DNA of 64,000 bases from Entamoeba invadens IP1 (taxonomy: Eukaryota; Evosea; Mastigamoebida; Endamoebidae). Location: positions 84,826 to 148,825 of the forward strand of contig NW_004443763.1 of assembly GCF_000330505.1 (NCBI RefSeq). Direction: 5' to 3'. The number at the start of each line of letters is the position of its first letter. Position 1 is the stretch's first letter. The notes under the pieces were generated by a model. The model was not told where the DNA came from. It saw nothing but the letters and a program-made list of their open reading frames with translations, and did not search any database. The position numbers and the translations under genes were made by a program. Shown one piece after another: positions 44,731 to 55,351 of this stretch.

Positions 44731-44752
44731 GGTTTGCAGCCCTGAATTAGAC

Positions 44753-45903
44753 TAATTTTATTTAAATGGTTCACGTCAATGGTTTAAAAACCAATAATAA
44801 TAGTAAACAGTGGGTTAAATTAAAAAAAAATAAAATGGTTAAATAGAATAATATTTAAATTATTATTAATTCCATTGTTTTATGTAAGACTTGAATCATG
44901 AAAAATAACACCAAAACACATGTTAAGTATTGTTTTGTATATTTCAATGTGTTTGTCTCGTTGAGTTCAAACACTTTAAAGCATACACCGCCTCATTCAG
45001 AAACATTCGTGTTACTTCATTTTTATTATAAACACGCTAAATTAGAAGTATTTCCTATCGTGATGGAAAAATACTGTTTTTAACTTAACCAAATAATAAT
45101 ATCCATAAAAACGAATTCAACGAAACGAAATATAACCAAAATTTTCAAGAGTGGGATTTGTTAAGAATTTCCGTTTGATTTTGGCCAATAAAACGTGGAC
45201 CCACTTGATAAAGAGCGAGTCTTGTTATCTGGGTTTGTTCTCAAGAAATGCTCAAACAATAGAGAACAACAAAAAACGATAATTACACACTCTGGGGAAA
45301 TCAGACTGTATTTATAAATGAATTGAATTTGAACTGTTATTATTACTATATATGATAAATTTTAATTAATTATATTGTTTGTTATCACATCAAAATGTTA
45401 ATGTTGATCATGATTGTGTGATAGTTTATAATTACAGTAAGAGGAAATAGAAGGATGCTCGTTACTATTGGTTATTAATACTAATTAACCAATAAAATTT
45501 ATAAAAACCAAAATAAATTTAATTTTAGATTAGCATCCCTCTATTTCCTCCTACTGTATCTCTACTTTTTCATATCTTTCTTATTTTTTATATAGCGTGT
45601 TTCGTTTTTCGTCTTGCTTTTTATTATTCAATTTTTTATATAAACTTGATTCCAAAAAAGCAATTAATTAGTTCACGTTAGAGTTCTAATTTTTATTATA
45701 ATTGAACTATAATTTTTACCAATTAACCCCAATTTATGGTTTAATTTAAACTTGTCATACTATATAGTTTTATTATTAATTCTCATAATTAAGTATAAAA
45801 CAATAATAAATTATAGTAAAAATATAATAAGTAAATTAAAAGTTATGAATATTAGTATAATAATAATAAAATATATTAAAAAGGAGAAATAACAGAAATC
45901 AAG
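44753..45903. other. Intergenic tract with one miniature element
   Basis: Apart from the element at 45435-45556 there is only a 61-codon frame at 44898-45083 without recognisable features, which I do not call a gene. Confidence 0.5.
45435..45556. mobile_element. TA-flanked miniature element (122 bp)
   Basis: Inverted ends of about 25 bp: CAGTAAGAGGAAATAGAAGG on the left, and CAGTAGGAGGAAATAGAGGG reverse-complemented from the right, both followed by ATGCT. TA at 45433-45434 and 45557-45558. No coding capacity. Confidence 0.85.
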
Positions 45904-46452
45904 TCACTCAACGTGTGAAGAAGGTCTTTTCTTACACAAGCAACACTGACAAGTGTTCTGACAGACAGGGCACCCATCCTTCTCCATAATCTTTAAAGCT
46001 TCACCGTTGACACATCTTGGGCAGAACCTATGTTTTTCATTCTTAGGACATAAGTAAACGATATCTCTTTTTTGGCGACATTTATGACATGATACCTTTG
46101 TAGCTGTTTTTAATGTTGTGGTTTCGATTTTCGAAGTTGTCTTTTTCTCAGTCTTGATTGGCTCTTTCTCGACGAATTCTTTTGGGACAACTCCTTTTGT
46201 TTTTTGATATTTCTGAGAATTAACGACATTTATAGTTAATGTTTCCATTTTCATGTCTTTGAGGGGAGTCGTTAATGGGACTTTGCAAGGCCCACAAAAA
46301 TTGTCAATTTTGGTCCCACGAGCATTCAACCCATCTCGAATTGATTGGATCAAATCTTTTAATGTGTCCGTGTCGGGATGATTGACTACAAAATCTCCAG
46401 ATTGAGGATTCGTGATTTTTAGAGTGATGAAATTCAAATTCGTGCTAGTCAT
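45904..46452 (-). CDS. Cysteine-rich 4CXXC_R1 (CDCA7-like) domain protein, 182 aa
   Basis: Intact frame from ATG 46452. The N-terminal ~80 residues may form a small ubiquitin-like fold (LNFITLKITNPQSGDFVV…DLIQSIRDGL). A charged linker follows. The C-terminal ~60 residues carry CHKCRQK, YLCPKNEKHRFCPRC, GCPVCQNTCQCCLCKKR. This spacing matches the zf-4CXXC_R1 zinc domain of CDCA7 and plant/fungal relatives (CHQCRQK…FC..C…CP.CRG.CNC..C). CDCA7 binds DNA and partners the HELLS remodeller in DNA-methylation maintenance in animals; whether that holds here is unknown. Confidence 0.65.
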   Translation of the reverse strand: MTSTNLNFITLKITNPQSGDFVVNHPDTDTLKDLIQSIRDGLNARGTKIDNFCGPCKVPLTTPLKDMKMETLTINVVNSQKYQKTKGVVPKEFVEKEPIKTEKKTTSKIETTTLKTATKVSCHKCRQKRDIVYLCPKNEKHRFCPRCVNGEALKIMEKDGCPVCQNTCQCCLCKKRPSSHVE

Positions 46453-46776
46453 GTCTGCTTTTAGAGTTTTTGTCTTTTCGTTTTTATCTGATTTTTAAGT
46501 TCTTTTTTTTCACTTTTTAAGTTATAATCGGGTATTATTCTTTTTTATTTTGTTATTATTATATTTAGTTATTTTTTTATCATTTTTTTGAGTAAGTTAT
46601 ATTTTTTAATTAATTAACTTTCAAATTATATATTTTTTATATTGTTGTTTATTAATAATATATTTTAACTAAAATATAATATTTTTTATTACACAATTAT
46701 TTTAATCAAAAATTTATTAAAAAAGTAAATAAGTTTACTGATAAAAATATTCTAAAAACAATGAACATATTACACA

Positions 46777-47083
46777 TTTGAAAAGTAACTTAAATATTTT
46801 ATAGTTAGTTAACCATATACCCTGTTAAGTAACTGAACTATAGTTGACTTACAAACTATATTTTAACTAATTTAAATATAATAAATATATGGTTTTATTA
46901 ATTATAATTATAACAATTATATAAAATAATTTAAATTAACTATAATATATAATGATAATTAATAAAACCATATATTTATTATATTTAAATTAGTTAAAAT
47001 ATAGTTTGTAAGTCAACTATAGTTCAGTTACTTAACAGGGTATATAATTAACTAACTATAAGATATTTAGGTTACTTCTCAAT
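46777..47083. mobile_element. Foldback element: ~300-bp near-perfect palindrome
   Basis: Two arms of about 140 bp are inverted copies around a centre near 46930. The inner ~110 bp (ACCCTGTTAAGTAACTGAAC and onward) look identical, while the outer part (AAGTAACTTAAATATTTTAT against AAGTAACCTAAATATCTTAT) has a few differences. It lies between the 4CXXC_R1 gene and the AP sigma gene. It is probably a foldback miniature transposon, and its transcript could form a long hairpin. Confidence 0.8.
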
Positions 47084-47276
47084 TATTTTACAATTTTTAA
47101 TAATATATTTTACTATAATTATTATTACTATTATTTTAATAACATATAATAACAAATACTAAAAAGTATAATACCGAAGTATAGTAAAAATACTAATATT
47201 ATAATAGTAAAATATAACTAACGAGTATAAAGACGAAATCAACTCGAAATTCTGCAAACAAAAACTTAAAAAGCAA

Positions 47277-47804
47277 ATGATCAAATTTCTACTCGTAGTG
47301 AATCGACAAGGGAAAGTTCGCCTTCACAAATGGTACACCTCTCACTCATTAAAAGAACGTGAACGTATAATTCGTGAAGTTTCAAATTTGATCTTAAAAC
47401 GCACCACCACCGTCTCAAATTTTGCGGAGTGGAGAGATTCCACTTTGGTTTATCGAAGGTTTCTTAATAGTAAATTATTAATAAAAATCACCACCATTAA
47501 TAGTATAAATTGATAGTACATTTAATTAATAAATAGATACGCAAATTTGTACTTTGTGACGTGTGTGGACAAGACGGACAACGAACTTCTAGCTTTAGAA
47601 ACTATTCATAGATACGTTGTAATCCTTGACAAGTACTTCGGATCAGTCTCGGAAATCGATATCATTTTCGACTTCGCTCGCGCGTACGTCGTCTTGGACG
47701 AAGTTATTAATGCAGGTGAACTGATCGAGGCGGGCCCACAAATCGTGTTGAACGAAATCGAACAACAAGACGAACTCCATCGTTCCGACTTAGCTAAGAG
47801 ATAA
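47277..47804 (+). CDS. Clathrin adaptor (AP-1-type) sigma subunit, 149 aa, one intron
   Basis: Small subunit of a heterotetrameric clathrin adaptor at the trans-Golgi or endosome; it helps form the binding site for dileucine sorting signals. Exon 1 47277-47458 (MIKFLLVVNRQGKVRLHKWY…TLVYRR), intron 47459-47536 (GTTTCTT…AATAG, 78 bp), exon 2 47537-47804. The join gives YRRYANLYFVTCVDKTDNEL, the universal sigma sequence. Exon 2 contains LDKYFGSVSEIDIIFDFARA and ends SDLAKR. Length fits the family (about 140-160 aa). AP-1 versus AP-2 is judged from overall similarity only. Confidence 0.93.
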
Positions 47805-48251
47805 CTTTTTTGTTTGAGTTTACTATAAAATAGCATCTAATTACTATATTTTTTACTATTACAAGTACTATATATATATTAGTATAAATATTATAAAATA
47901 TACAATTATAGATGAAAGAGATAATAACGTTCATTATTGCACAAAAATCAGTCCAAATTGTGAGCAGCAAAGTCTAGTAAGGTATACTATCATGATTATA
48001 TATAAATAGTAACTTATAGAATAAATTAATATAATACTAAAAAAATATGATTCAATAAATAAAGAATTTATGAAGTGGAGACAATCACGACAGAAACGAA
48101 TCGGAACAATATATATATAAGAAACAGTTTGTTCAGTTTTTTTTCGACTTTTTTGAATAGTTTTTCTGTGTGAAAGAATAGTATGAGATACTACTCATCC
48201 AAAACTATAAGTAATTAACAAGTCAAGTACTCAACTGGAAATGATAGAGTG
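47805..48251. other. Intergenic, probable promoter of the ubiquitin protease gene
   Basis: AT-rich spacer. ATATATATAAG at about 48110-48120 could be a TATA-like element but is 130 bp from the ATG. Nothing else is recognised. Confidence 0.35.
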
Positions 48252-51200
48252 ATGGGAAATACCCAAACGCCACGCGTTTATAACGAGTATCAGTCCCCGT
48301 CATACAAAGACGTTCTTAAGACGTGTCTAGCGACATTTCCGATGACGACTATAAACAACTTGTACCTTTCAAATGTCCTCTTTGGACAGATTCCAAAGCC
48401 TTTCACGCAACGGATCTTCTCTTTGTTTCCTACGAACATTCCATTTCAGATGGTAGTTGCGTTAGTATATATCTTCATGGTCTCCCCAAGACACACGCGA
48501 GCGGTATTTATCACGGACTTGTACTTAGGAAGTACTCGGAAACTGTCCCAAGACCAAATCAATCGGTTCTTCTACGACTTGACTGTCGAGACCAACTCGA
48601 ACGTCGACCTCATCAAAATTTTACATGACTTTCGAATCACAATATCCCCTTTGGGATGTACAGACACCGATATCATTAACTATTTGACTACTCAACTCAC
48701 AGTCACACACTACACGAACTGCCAAATCTTCACGTGGATCTGCGAAGGTGGGAAAATGCCAAGAGCGGGACATCCTTTAATCGACCCCGAGAGAACTATC
48801 AACGACTTGTTACTCATCTGGAACGTCAGAAAACCAGCAGATAAGAATGAGACAAAGATCTCAAAGATCTCAACGACAATCGTCTCGAGCTATTCGACAG
48901 AGGAGAGTGTGTGTCAATTCAATGAGAGGAGTATAAAACAGTTGACGCAAATATACTATGCATTACGTCCTTTGAAGTTCTCTGAGAAAGGGGTATCCGT
49001 CGATTTAATTATGATGTTACTCTCGCCGACTATTAAAAAGGCTATTTTGGTTCCTTTAACTCAATTGATCACTACAAAAGGGTTACACGACAACTACAAG
49101 ACTTTTTTCATAGCACTGGCGTTCACGTGCAAAGATACGACCGACGAGAAATTCAAATTTATTCGAGAAGTCCTCAACCCCCCGGTCATAGGCACTTCAG
49201 TTGAGTTAAAAAGTGACTTAAAGAGTGAATTACAGGTAACTCAAACACTTCAAAAGAAGACAGTCGACTTGAACTTTGTGATGCCATTCATCGACGCGTT
49301 TTGTACGTTCTCGTCGACTATTAAAGAGTCGATTGGAGACGATAGAGAGCCCACCGATGCGAAAGAATCTGTCAAGGACTTCATTCTGCGACTTGTTTCG
49401 AAGTTGGGCGAGTACTTTGCATACACCGACTTTGAGAACTCGATGAAAGGAGATGCTGGGATTAACATGGAGATCGAGCAGATGAGTCAGGCGATGTCTG
49501 TTCTTCACGGCGGGTTACCTAAAAAGATTGAGACGGAGGCGCAGGTGTTTAAGATATATATCAACATGTATGATGTAGCGAAGATGCGAGCGGGGGAGAG
49601 AGTAGTGGTGATACCTGCGAATTGGTTTTCGAAGTGGATGATCATGTTAAACTCGAAGACGCGGGAGCCTTTAGGGCGGATTGACTTCACCTCGATAGTC
49701 GACGAGAAGATTCCGATGGCTTTAAAAGAGTCAGTGAAGGAGAGTGATGTTGTTGCGTTACACCCTGAAGTGTTTTCAGCGATTGACACGTGGTACAAAC
49801 ATGAAGGGGCGTTCATAGAGAGACGACTGTATTTAGACGAAGAGAACAAAGTCAAAGTCGAGTTGTTTCCTTTGAGACTTCAAGCGTTTTCGCACTTGAA
49901 AGGGGCGCTGACAATTCCAGTAAGGAATTTAAATGCGTATGCGGCGTATAACGATTTTATCGTCATCTCGAAGTACGCAAGTCTCGTTGAATTACACAAA
50001 GCGCTGTGCATTCGATTTAAAGTGCCATTTAATAAGGCAAGAATACTCATGTTTGACGCGAATAAGACGCCTCTTATAGTCCAATTAGGCGAAGGAATGC
50101 TAGTAAAGGAGTACTTCAAAGACCTCGACTTTGTCTGTTTACAGTCGGTCAGTGTGAAATTGGAAGCGCAAAATGTGGATACAGAAACGCCGATTGGAGT
50201 CTCTGGAGGAGAGGTGGGCTTTTATAACGAAGGCAACACGTGTTATATCAATTCAGTGATACAAGTCTTGGCACACACCCCACTCTTTGCACTCTATTTC
50301 TTGTCGAATGAGGTAAAGAAGGACTTAATCAATGGTCCTCTGTATTCAGTAGGTCTTGGATTCTCTAATTTGCTGTATAAAATGTGGAAACCGACACGAG
50401 AACCGACCGTCATTTCGATGAGTCAATATAGAGAAACGATGATCAACGCGACTTCGAAATTCAATGACAAAGAACAGCACGACGCGATGGAGTATTTGTG
50501 TTATATGTTACTCTATCTGCACGACTCGGTGAATAGACGGAGGAACCCAAATTATATTGAAATGCACTCACAACAACTGCAACGAGAGAAACAACAGAAT
50601 CAGCGAGTTGCAGACAGCGCAGAACATCAGAAGATGTTGAATGAGAATCACTCACAAGTCTCAGAGAATACGACGACAAAAACGAACGAAGAACTTAAAG
50701 ACAAATCATCGAAGGATTCAACAGGTGCTAAAGAGGCGGAGGACATCATTGCGAAAGACTTAGTAGCAGGCGTGTTAAAGGAACAACCCAATGACGATCA
50801 ACGTCCTCTCCAAAGTCCTTTAGAAAGTCCTCCAAATAAAGAAGAAGTCATTAAAGAACGTCTGAAAGAGCGAATGGATGAAGAGAAGAGCTGGAATGAC
50901 TTTACTGAAGTGAATGAGTCTATAATTAGTGAGACGACGACAGTAATGCTTAAGAACGAAATCTGCTGTAGTGTCTGCCAAACAAAGAAAGTCAACTTTG
51001 AACCGACGAACGCACTGAGCATCCCATTGACAAGCGAAATGTATCGAACCGTCGAGTTTATAGTAGTTGGCATGGATGGGCAGTTACCGATCAAATACTC
51101 CTTACGACTTCCCCCAGAGACGTTACTGAAAGAAGTCAAAGCACAGATAGCGACACTCAGCGGAGTGCAGACGACACATTTGGTCTTCACGGATGCGCCG

Positions 51201-52770
51201 GGGGGAGTTGTGAAAGACATCTTGAAAGATTCGATGTCGATGCGGGAGTTACCGAAGACAGTCAAAGTGTTTGAAGTTGAACGGGTCAATACAGTTAATC
51301 CACAAGAGAAGTGCATCAACTCTGTAGTGACGAAAAGAGTCAAGAAGAACGCAGGGAACTTGTTTGGGACGGAGATGGAGGAAGTCACGATACCGTCGAG
51401 CTCGCTCACTCCGTTGATCGATGCTGACAATGAAAGAGATCCGGACGGTGTTGTTATAGTCAACTGCATCAACAGAATCTCTTCGGAGAACGCCGTTTAC
51501 TTTGTACACAAATTTACTGGACGAGTCGTCTCCGTCCCGTTCCTCTTGACGTTGTCGTATAAAGATTTGACAGTGAAGAATATCGAAAAGGTCATCTTAA
51601 GGCACTTGAGACTGGCTATGAGAAAAGTGAATGAGAAGACAGAGACACAGAAAGGGGACGAGACTACCTCTCAAGTACCACAAAGAGGAAATGAAGACAC
51701 TTCACAGATTACACAACTGGACTCGTTCTGTGTCGAAGACATGAAAGAGGAGGAATTGCCGTTCGACTTACACGTCACCTCTTATGATGGGAAGAACTGT
51801 TACTTGTGTTCGTGGGAGAAGGGGTGTATCGGGTGTAAGTTAACACAAGACATATTAGACAAGTACGACTTCAGTAAATTCACTTTCACCGTCTGCATCG
51901 ATTGGAAGAAGGACAACACTATAAGATATGACCAGTTTGTTTCCATTACTAGTATAAATACTATCATTATATGGTATTCTCTATCATACTTTTATTACTA
52001 GTATTAATACTATTATTATATGGTATTATACATAAATAGTATTTTTATTATGATTAATAGTAGTGATACTATTAATTTTACTATTGTTATATTACTAGTA
52101 TTTTTTAACTAGTAATATAATACCAATAGTCTAAGTATGAAACAAGAAGGTAGAAGAGAGAGTAACACACAGATCAATTGCAGATGTCATGTTACGAGAC
52201 CCATCTGTTGAAAGGAATCGCCAAATCGAACGACTTCCGATAGACATCAAAGACTGTTTTGCACTGTTCACATCGCCGGAAGAGTTGGGGATAGAGAACG
52301 GATGGTTCTGTCCACATTGCAAAGCAATGCAAGTGGCGAAGAAACGGATAGTCATTGATTCGTTGCCGATTTATCTCATCGTCCATCTGAACAGATTCAC
52401 CGAAGTTGCAGGGAGCTGGTCGAAGAGAATGACCGATGTCAAATACCCATTAAAAGGATTTTCCATTCAGAAGTATTTGGATTCCTCAGTCAAATGTGAC
52501 GAAAATGACGTCTACGATTTGTTTGGCGTCATCAATCACAATGGGACACTTGTGGCGGGACATTATACTGCAATGTGTACTTCACAAGATGGAAGATGGC
52601 TCAAATTCGATGACAAAACCGTCTCCCAAATACATGAAAACGCCGTTGTCAATGAGAACGCTTATATACTCTTTTACATGAGACGAAATGCAGACGTCGG
52701 TGAGGTCATGCGAAAGTTTAATTTTAACGCAAACATGGACTTACTTAACCAGAGCTGTGTCATCGTCTAA
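48252..52770 (+). CDS. Large DUSP-containing ubiquitin-specific protease (USP/C19), one intron
   Basis: Cysteine protease that removes ubiquitin from proteins. I start at ATG 48252. An N-terminal ~400-residue helical region is followed by a DUSP domain at about 430-550 (VVVIPANWFSKWMIMLN…). Next is a ubiquitin-like segment, then the catalytic domain with the Cys box GFYNEGNTCYINSVIQ near residue 660 and QHDAMEY. An acidic insert and an LPPETLLKEVKAQIA segment that looks ubiquitin-like separate these from a distant second half. Exon 2 holds the zinc CxxC (WFCPHCKAM), LPIYLIVHLNRF and the His box NHNGTLVAGHYTAMC. Exon 1 ends at 51934 before GTTTGTTTCC. The acceptor lies between 52141 and 52189; CACAG/A at 52172 or GAGAG/A at 52160 keep frame. 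The product is about 1,425 aa. The architecture recalls USP4/11/15/32. Confidence 0.9.
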
Positions 52771-53031
52771 TTAATTACTGTGGAATTGATTTGATCTGTT
52801 GCAACCTTAAGAAAATTGAGTGTAACGTGTTAATACGTATTTGTAAGATACTATTGGTCGGATATTATTACTATATAATAATAGTAATAATAATAATAAT
52901 ATAATTATAAATTTTAATTGAATAATACTATAATATATATATTTATATAAATATAATAATAATAATTTAATTATTTATTATAGAAATGTTATTAAAAGAA
53001 TAACTTAAAAAAGAGATCAACTCAAAAAGTG

Positions 53032-54163
53032 ATGATAGTTGTCTTTGTATGTGTAATCACATTGTCGCAGAGTTTTAAGTGCGAGACGATTGATCTTACG
53101 ATTCCGGATTCTTACGTCAATGACTATTATTGTGACTGTCCTGATGGGAGTGATGAACGACAAACTGGATTCTGCCCGGGCACTATCTTTAAGTGCGAGA
53201 ACGTCGGATCGACATCAAAGGAGATTGACTCTCGTTTTGTTGGTGATGGGATATGTGACTGCTGTGATGGATCTGACGAGGCACAAGGTGTTTGTGCGAA
53301 CAGATGCAAAGAAGAGACCCAAGGACACATAGATGAAGTGGATAAGGAGATTAAGACTATAGAGTCGTTCATACAATTTAATAGGAACTACCAGAGTGAA
53401 GGCAAAAAGACGAGAGAACACCTTCAGCAGACTCTTAATGACAAGAAGACTGAAATTGAAAGGATGAAGGAAGAGAAGGTCGTCGAGACGTTGGACGAGG
53501 AAATTAACAAGATCAAAGAGGACATCGAACATGCGAAGACGCAGCACGAGGAACGGTTGGACCAATTGGAAGACGAATACAAAGACGTGTTAGAGAAAAA
53601 CAACACACAGAACAAAACAGAAGACGTGAAAGAGGAAATCGAACACAGTGGAGATCAGTTGGAGACAAACAAGACGACCGAGAAAGAAAAGACTGAAGAG
53701 GAACTTCGACTCGAGGAGTATCATAGTAAAGTCGACGAAGAAAAGAAGACCTTTGAAGAAGACAAAAGAACCAAAGAGAAAGAAAAGATGGAGAAAGAGA
53801 AGAAGCAGCGTGACAGGAAATCGGAAATCGAAAAGGCAGAGAAGACTCTTTGGGAGGTGGAACAAAAACAAAAGGCTAAAGTCCCGCTGAACTACTGCGA
53901 CGATTTCTTCTTCATGAATGAACTCACAAACAATAGATATAAACTCTACTACGGATTTAATGTCACACAGAATGGGAACATCAATATCGGGTTTGTTTTC
54001 TTTGTTATGTGTTAATTAGAAAGAGGTATGTGTCACATAACAAGTATTTACTTGTTATTATAGTTACTTACTAGTAAATACTAGTTAGTTATTAATATAA
54101 TTATTAATATAATTATTAATATAATTATTAACATAATTATTAACTAGTATTTACCATTATTTA

Positions 54164-54238
<75 letters not shown>

Positions 54239-54512
54239 GTAACTAACTAGTAGAAGCTATGACAGAACAACAGAAGAAGGAGACGTGTATATCAATGGGG
54301 ATATCTGCAAAGTTGGAACCCTTGAAATCATTCGAAGTGCGACTGTGAGCAAAAGGTGTGGAGCGAAGCCTGAGATTATTAGCGCTGAGGAGCCTGAGAC
54401 TTGCAAATACAAAATAGTGATTAATACGCCGTGTGCATGCACAGAAGAGTCTTTGACAGATTTGGTATCAAAGAAGAGCAAACTTGAAGCCGTTCGAGAT
54501 CGCAAGATATAA
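53032..54512 (+). CDS. GTB1: Glucosidase II beta subunit (PRKCSH/GTB1), one intron, 405 aa
   Basis: Non-catalytic subunit that brings glucosidase II to high-mannose N-glycans in the ER. I start at ATG 53032, giving the signal peptide MIVVFVCVITLSQSF. Two LDLa-like Ca-binding repeats follow (YYCDCPDGSDE and GICDCCDGSDE), then a long charged coiled coil (about 100-290). Exon 1 ends 53990; intron 53991-54253 (GTTTGTT…AGTAG) contains a TTA microsatellite. Exon 2 encodes the MRH lectin domain: GDVYINGDICKVG, IRSATVSKRCG, EEPETCKYKIVINTPCAC, with the Q, R, E and Y residues expected to bind mannose. It ends VRDRKI without an HDEL-type ER-retention signal, unlike many homologues. Confidence 0.95.
54164..54238. 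repeat. TTA microsatellite (about 25 units) inside the GTB1 intron
   Basis: An uninterrupted run of TTA/TAT trinucleotides ends 15 bases before the intron acceptor. It also serves as the pyrimidine-poor, U-rich stretch before the acceptor. Length is likely to vary between strains. Confidence 0.9.
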
Positions 54513-54633
54513 TTTGCTTTGTTAGTGGTGTTCTTTCTATCAAGACGAAGAAGTCTACCATTAGCTCTACGTATAGTTAAATTTAGTATTAATAAATAGT
54601 AAAGCATTTTCAACTGAGAAGACCACAAAGAGA

Positions 54634-55005
54634 ATGGAAGAAGGAGAGGGTGTTCGAGTGAATAAATACGACCCGAAGACATATCGAATATTAAAGGGAT
54701 TACAAGACAAATACCCCTTCTTAAACTTCTTTTATAAAAACATCCCTGAACTCACGACGGAGAGCATGAGGGTAACGCGCGACAAATTTTTTTATGGAGC
54801 AATTGGGATGTTGGTTGTTGTCATTGTCATTGTGGTGATGACTATCCACTCATTGTTGACCTTTGAAGAGAACCCGGAGAACTCGTTTGTACAAAACTTG
54901 GGGTATGTCTATTACTATACACTGGTGATCGCTTACTTCTTGCCAATTTATCATATCTTGGTTTTCTTTTTGAACTTAGCGTGGATTTACTTCAAATTTA
55001 ATTGA
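54634..55005 (+). CDS. Small multi-pass membrane protein, 123 aa, unknown
   Basis: Intact frame from ATG 54634. The first ~50 residues are soluble (VRVNKYDPKTYRILKGLQDK). Two hydrophobic segments follow at about 53-76 (GAIGMLVVVIVIVVMTIHSL) and 90-121 (YVYYYTLVIAYFLPIYHILV…), separated by a short acidic loop (TFEENPENS). There is no cleavable signal peptide. I recognise no family. It lies 121 bp downstream of GTB1 on the same strand, but Entamoeba genes are transcribed singly, so a functional link is only a possibility. Confidence 0.7.
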   Translation: MEEGEGVRVNKYDPKTYRILKGLQDKYPFLNFFYKNIPELTTESMRVTRDKFFYGAIGMLVVVIVIVVMTIHSLLTFEENPENSFVQNLGYVYYYTLVIAYFLPIYHILVFFLNLAWIYFKFN

Positions 55006-55138
55006 ATACTGAATTAAAATTGTATCGTCGGGAGTAGCACTTCATCTCCTTTTGTATCATTTAAGATTATTCATTGTATTAGAGTCATATGGTTCTTGAG
55101 TTATTTAAATATGTATTATAATAAGAAATTTTGGATAA

Positions 55139-55209
55139 GCATTTGTGGTCTAAGGGCAGAATTCCACCCTTCCAAGGTGGAGATCCGGGTTCGAGTCCCG
55201 GCAAATGCA
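55139..55209 (+). tRNA. tRNA-Gly (anticodon TCC)
   Basis: The acceptor strands GCATTTG and CAAATGC pair fully. The anticodon arm is CCACC-CTTCCAA-GGTGG with TCC in positions 34-36, and the T arm is CCGGG-TTCGAGT-CCCGG with the internal B-box GGTTCGAGTCC. The D arm GGTCTAAGGGCAGAATT resembles other eukaryotic tRNA-Gly. CCA is not encoded, there is no intron, and a T-run follows at 55211-55214 for RNA polymerase III termination. It stands alone, with no neighbouring tRNA or short tandem repeat. Confidence 0.95.
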
Positions 55210-55351
55210 TTTTTCGAAACAAACTTTTTTAATAAAAAAACATACTCACATTATTTTAAATAATATATTAAATAATATATTATTTACTATTGTTTTTGTA
55301 ATAATGTTAATAATAAATTAATTGTTTAAACTCAAAATTAATAATATATAA

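Larger units (their letters stand above)
32397..44744. mobile_element. 12.3-kb hAT-type element or frame with nested insertions
   Basis: Perfect 14-bp inverted ends CAGGGCTGCAAACC (32397-32410 and 44731-44744) are directly flanked by the 8-bp repeat AATTAGAC (32389-32396 and 44745-44752). An 8-bp duplication with CAGGG-type ends is the signature of hAT transposons. The interior consists of a Harbinger-like element, a DDE/Ulp1 unit and a LINE, plus about 2.6 kb of non-coding DNA belonging to the frame itself (32411-32768, 35112-35897, 38352-38893, 43861-44730). I find no hAT transposase, so the original was probably a non-autonomous element that collected insertions. Transposition of the whole 12 kb is possible but unproven. 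Confidence 0.85.

Noticed and set aside
44898..45083. 61-codon frame
   Set aside because: No recognisable features, low complexity, and length expected by chance in this composition.
48249..48251. GTG start of the ubiquitin protease (similar GTG/TTG starts at 53029, 58044, 28778 and 62240)
   Set aside because: Nuclear genes start at ATG; in each case the in-frame ATG follows within a few codons.
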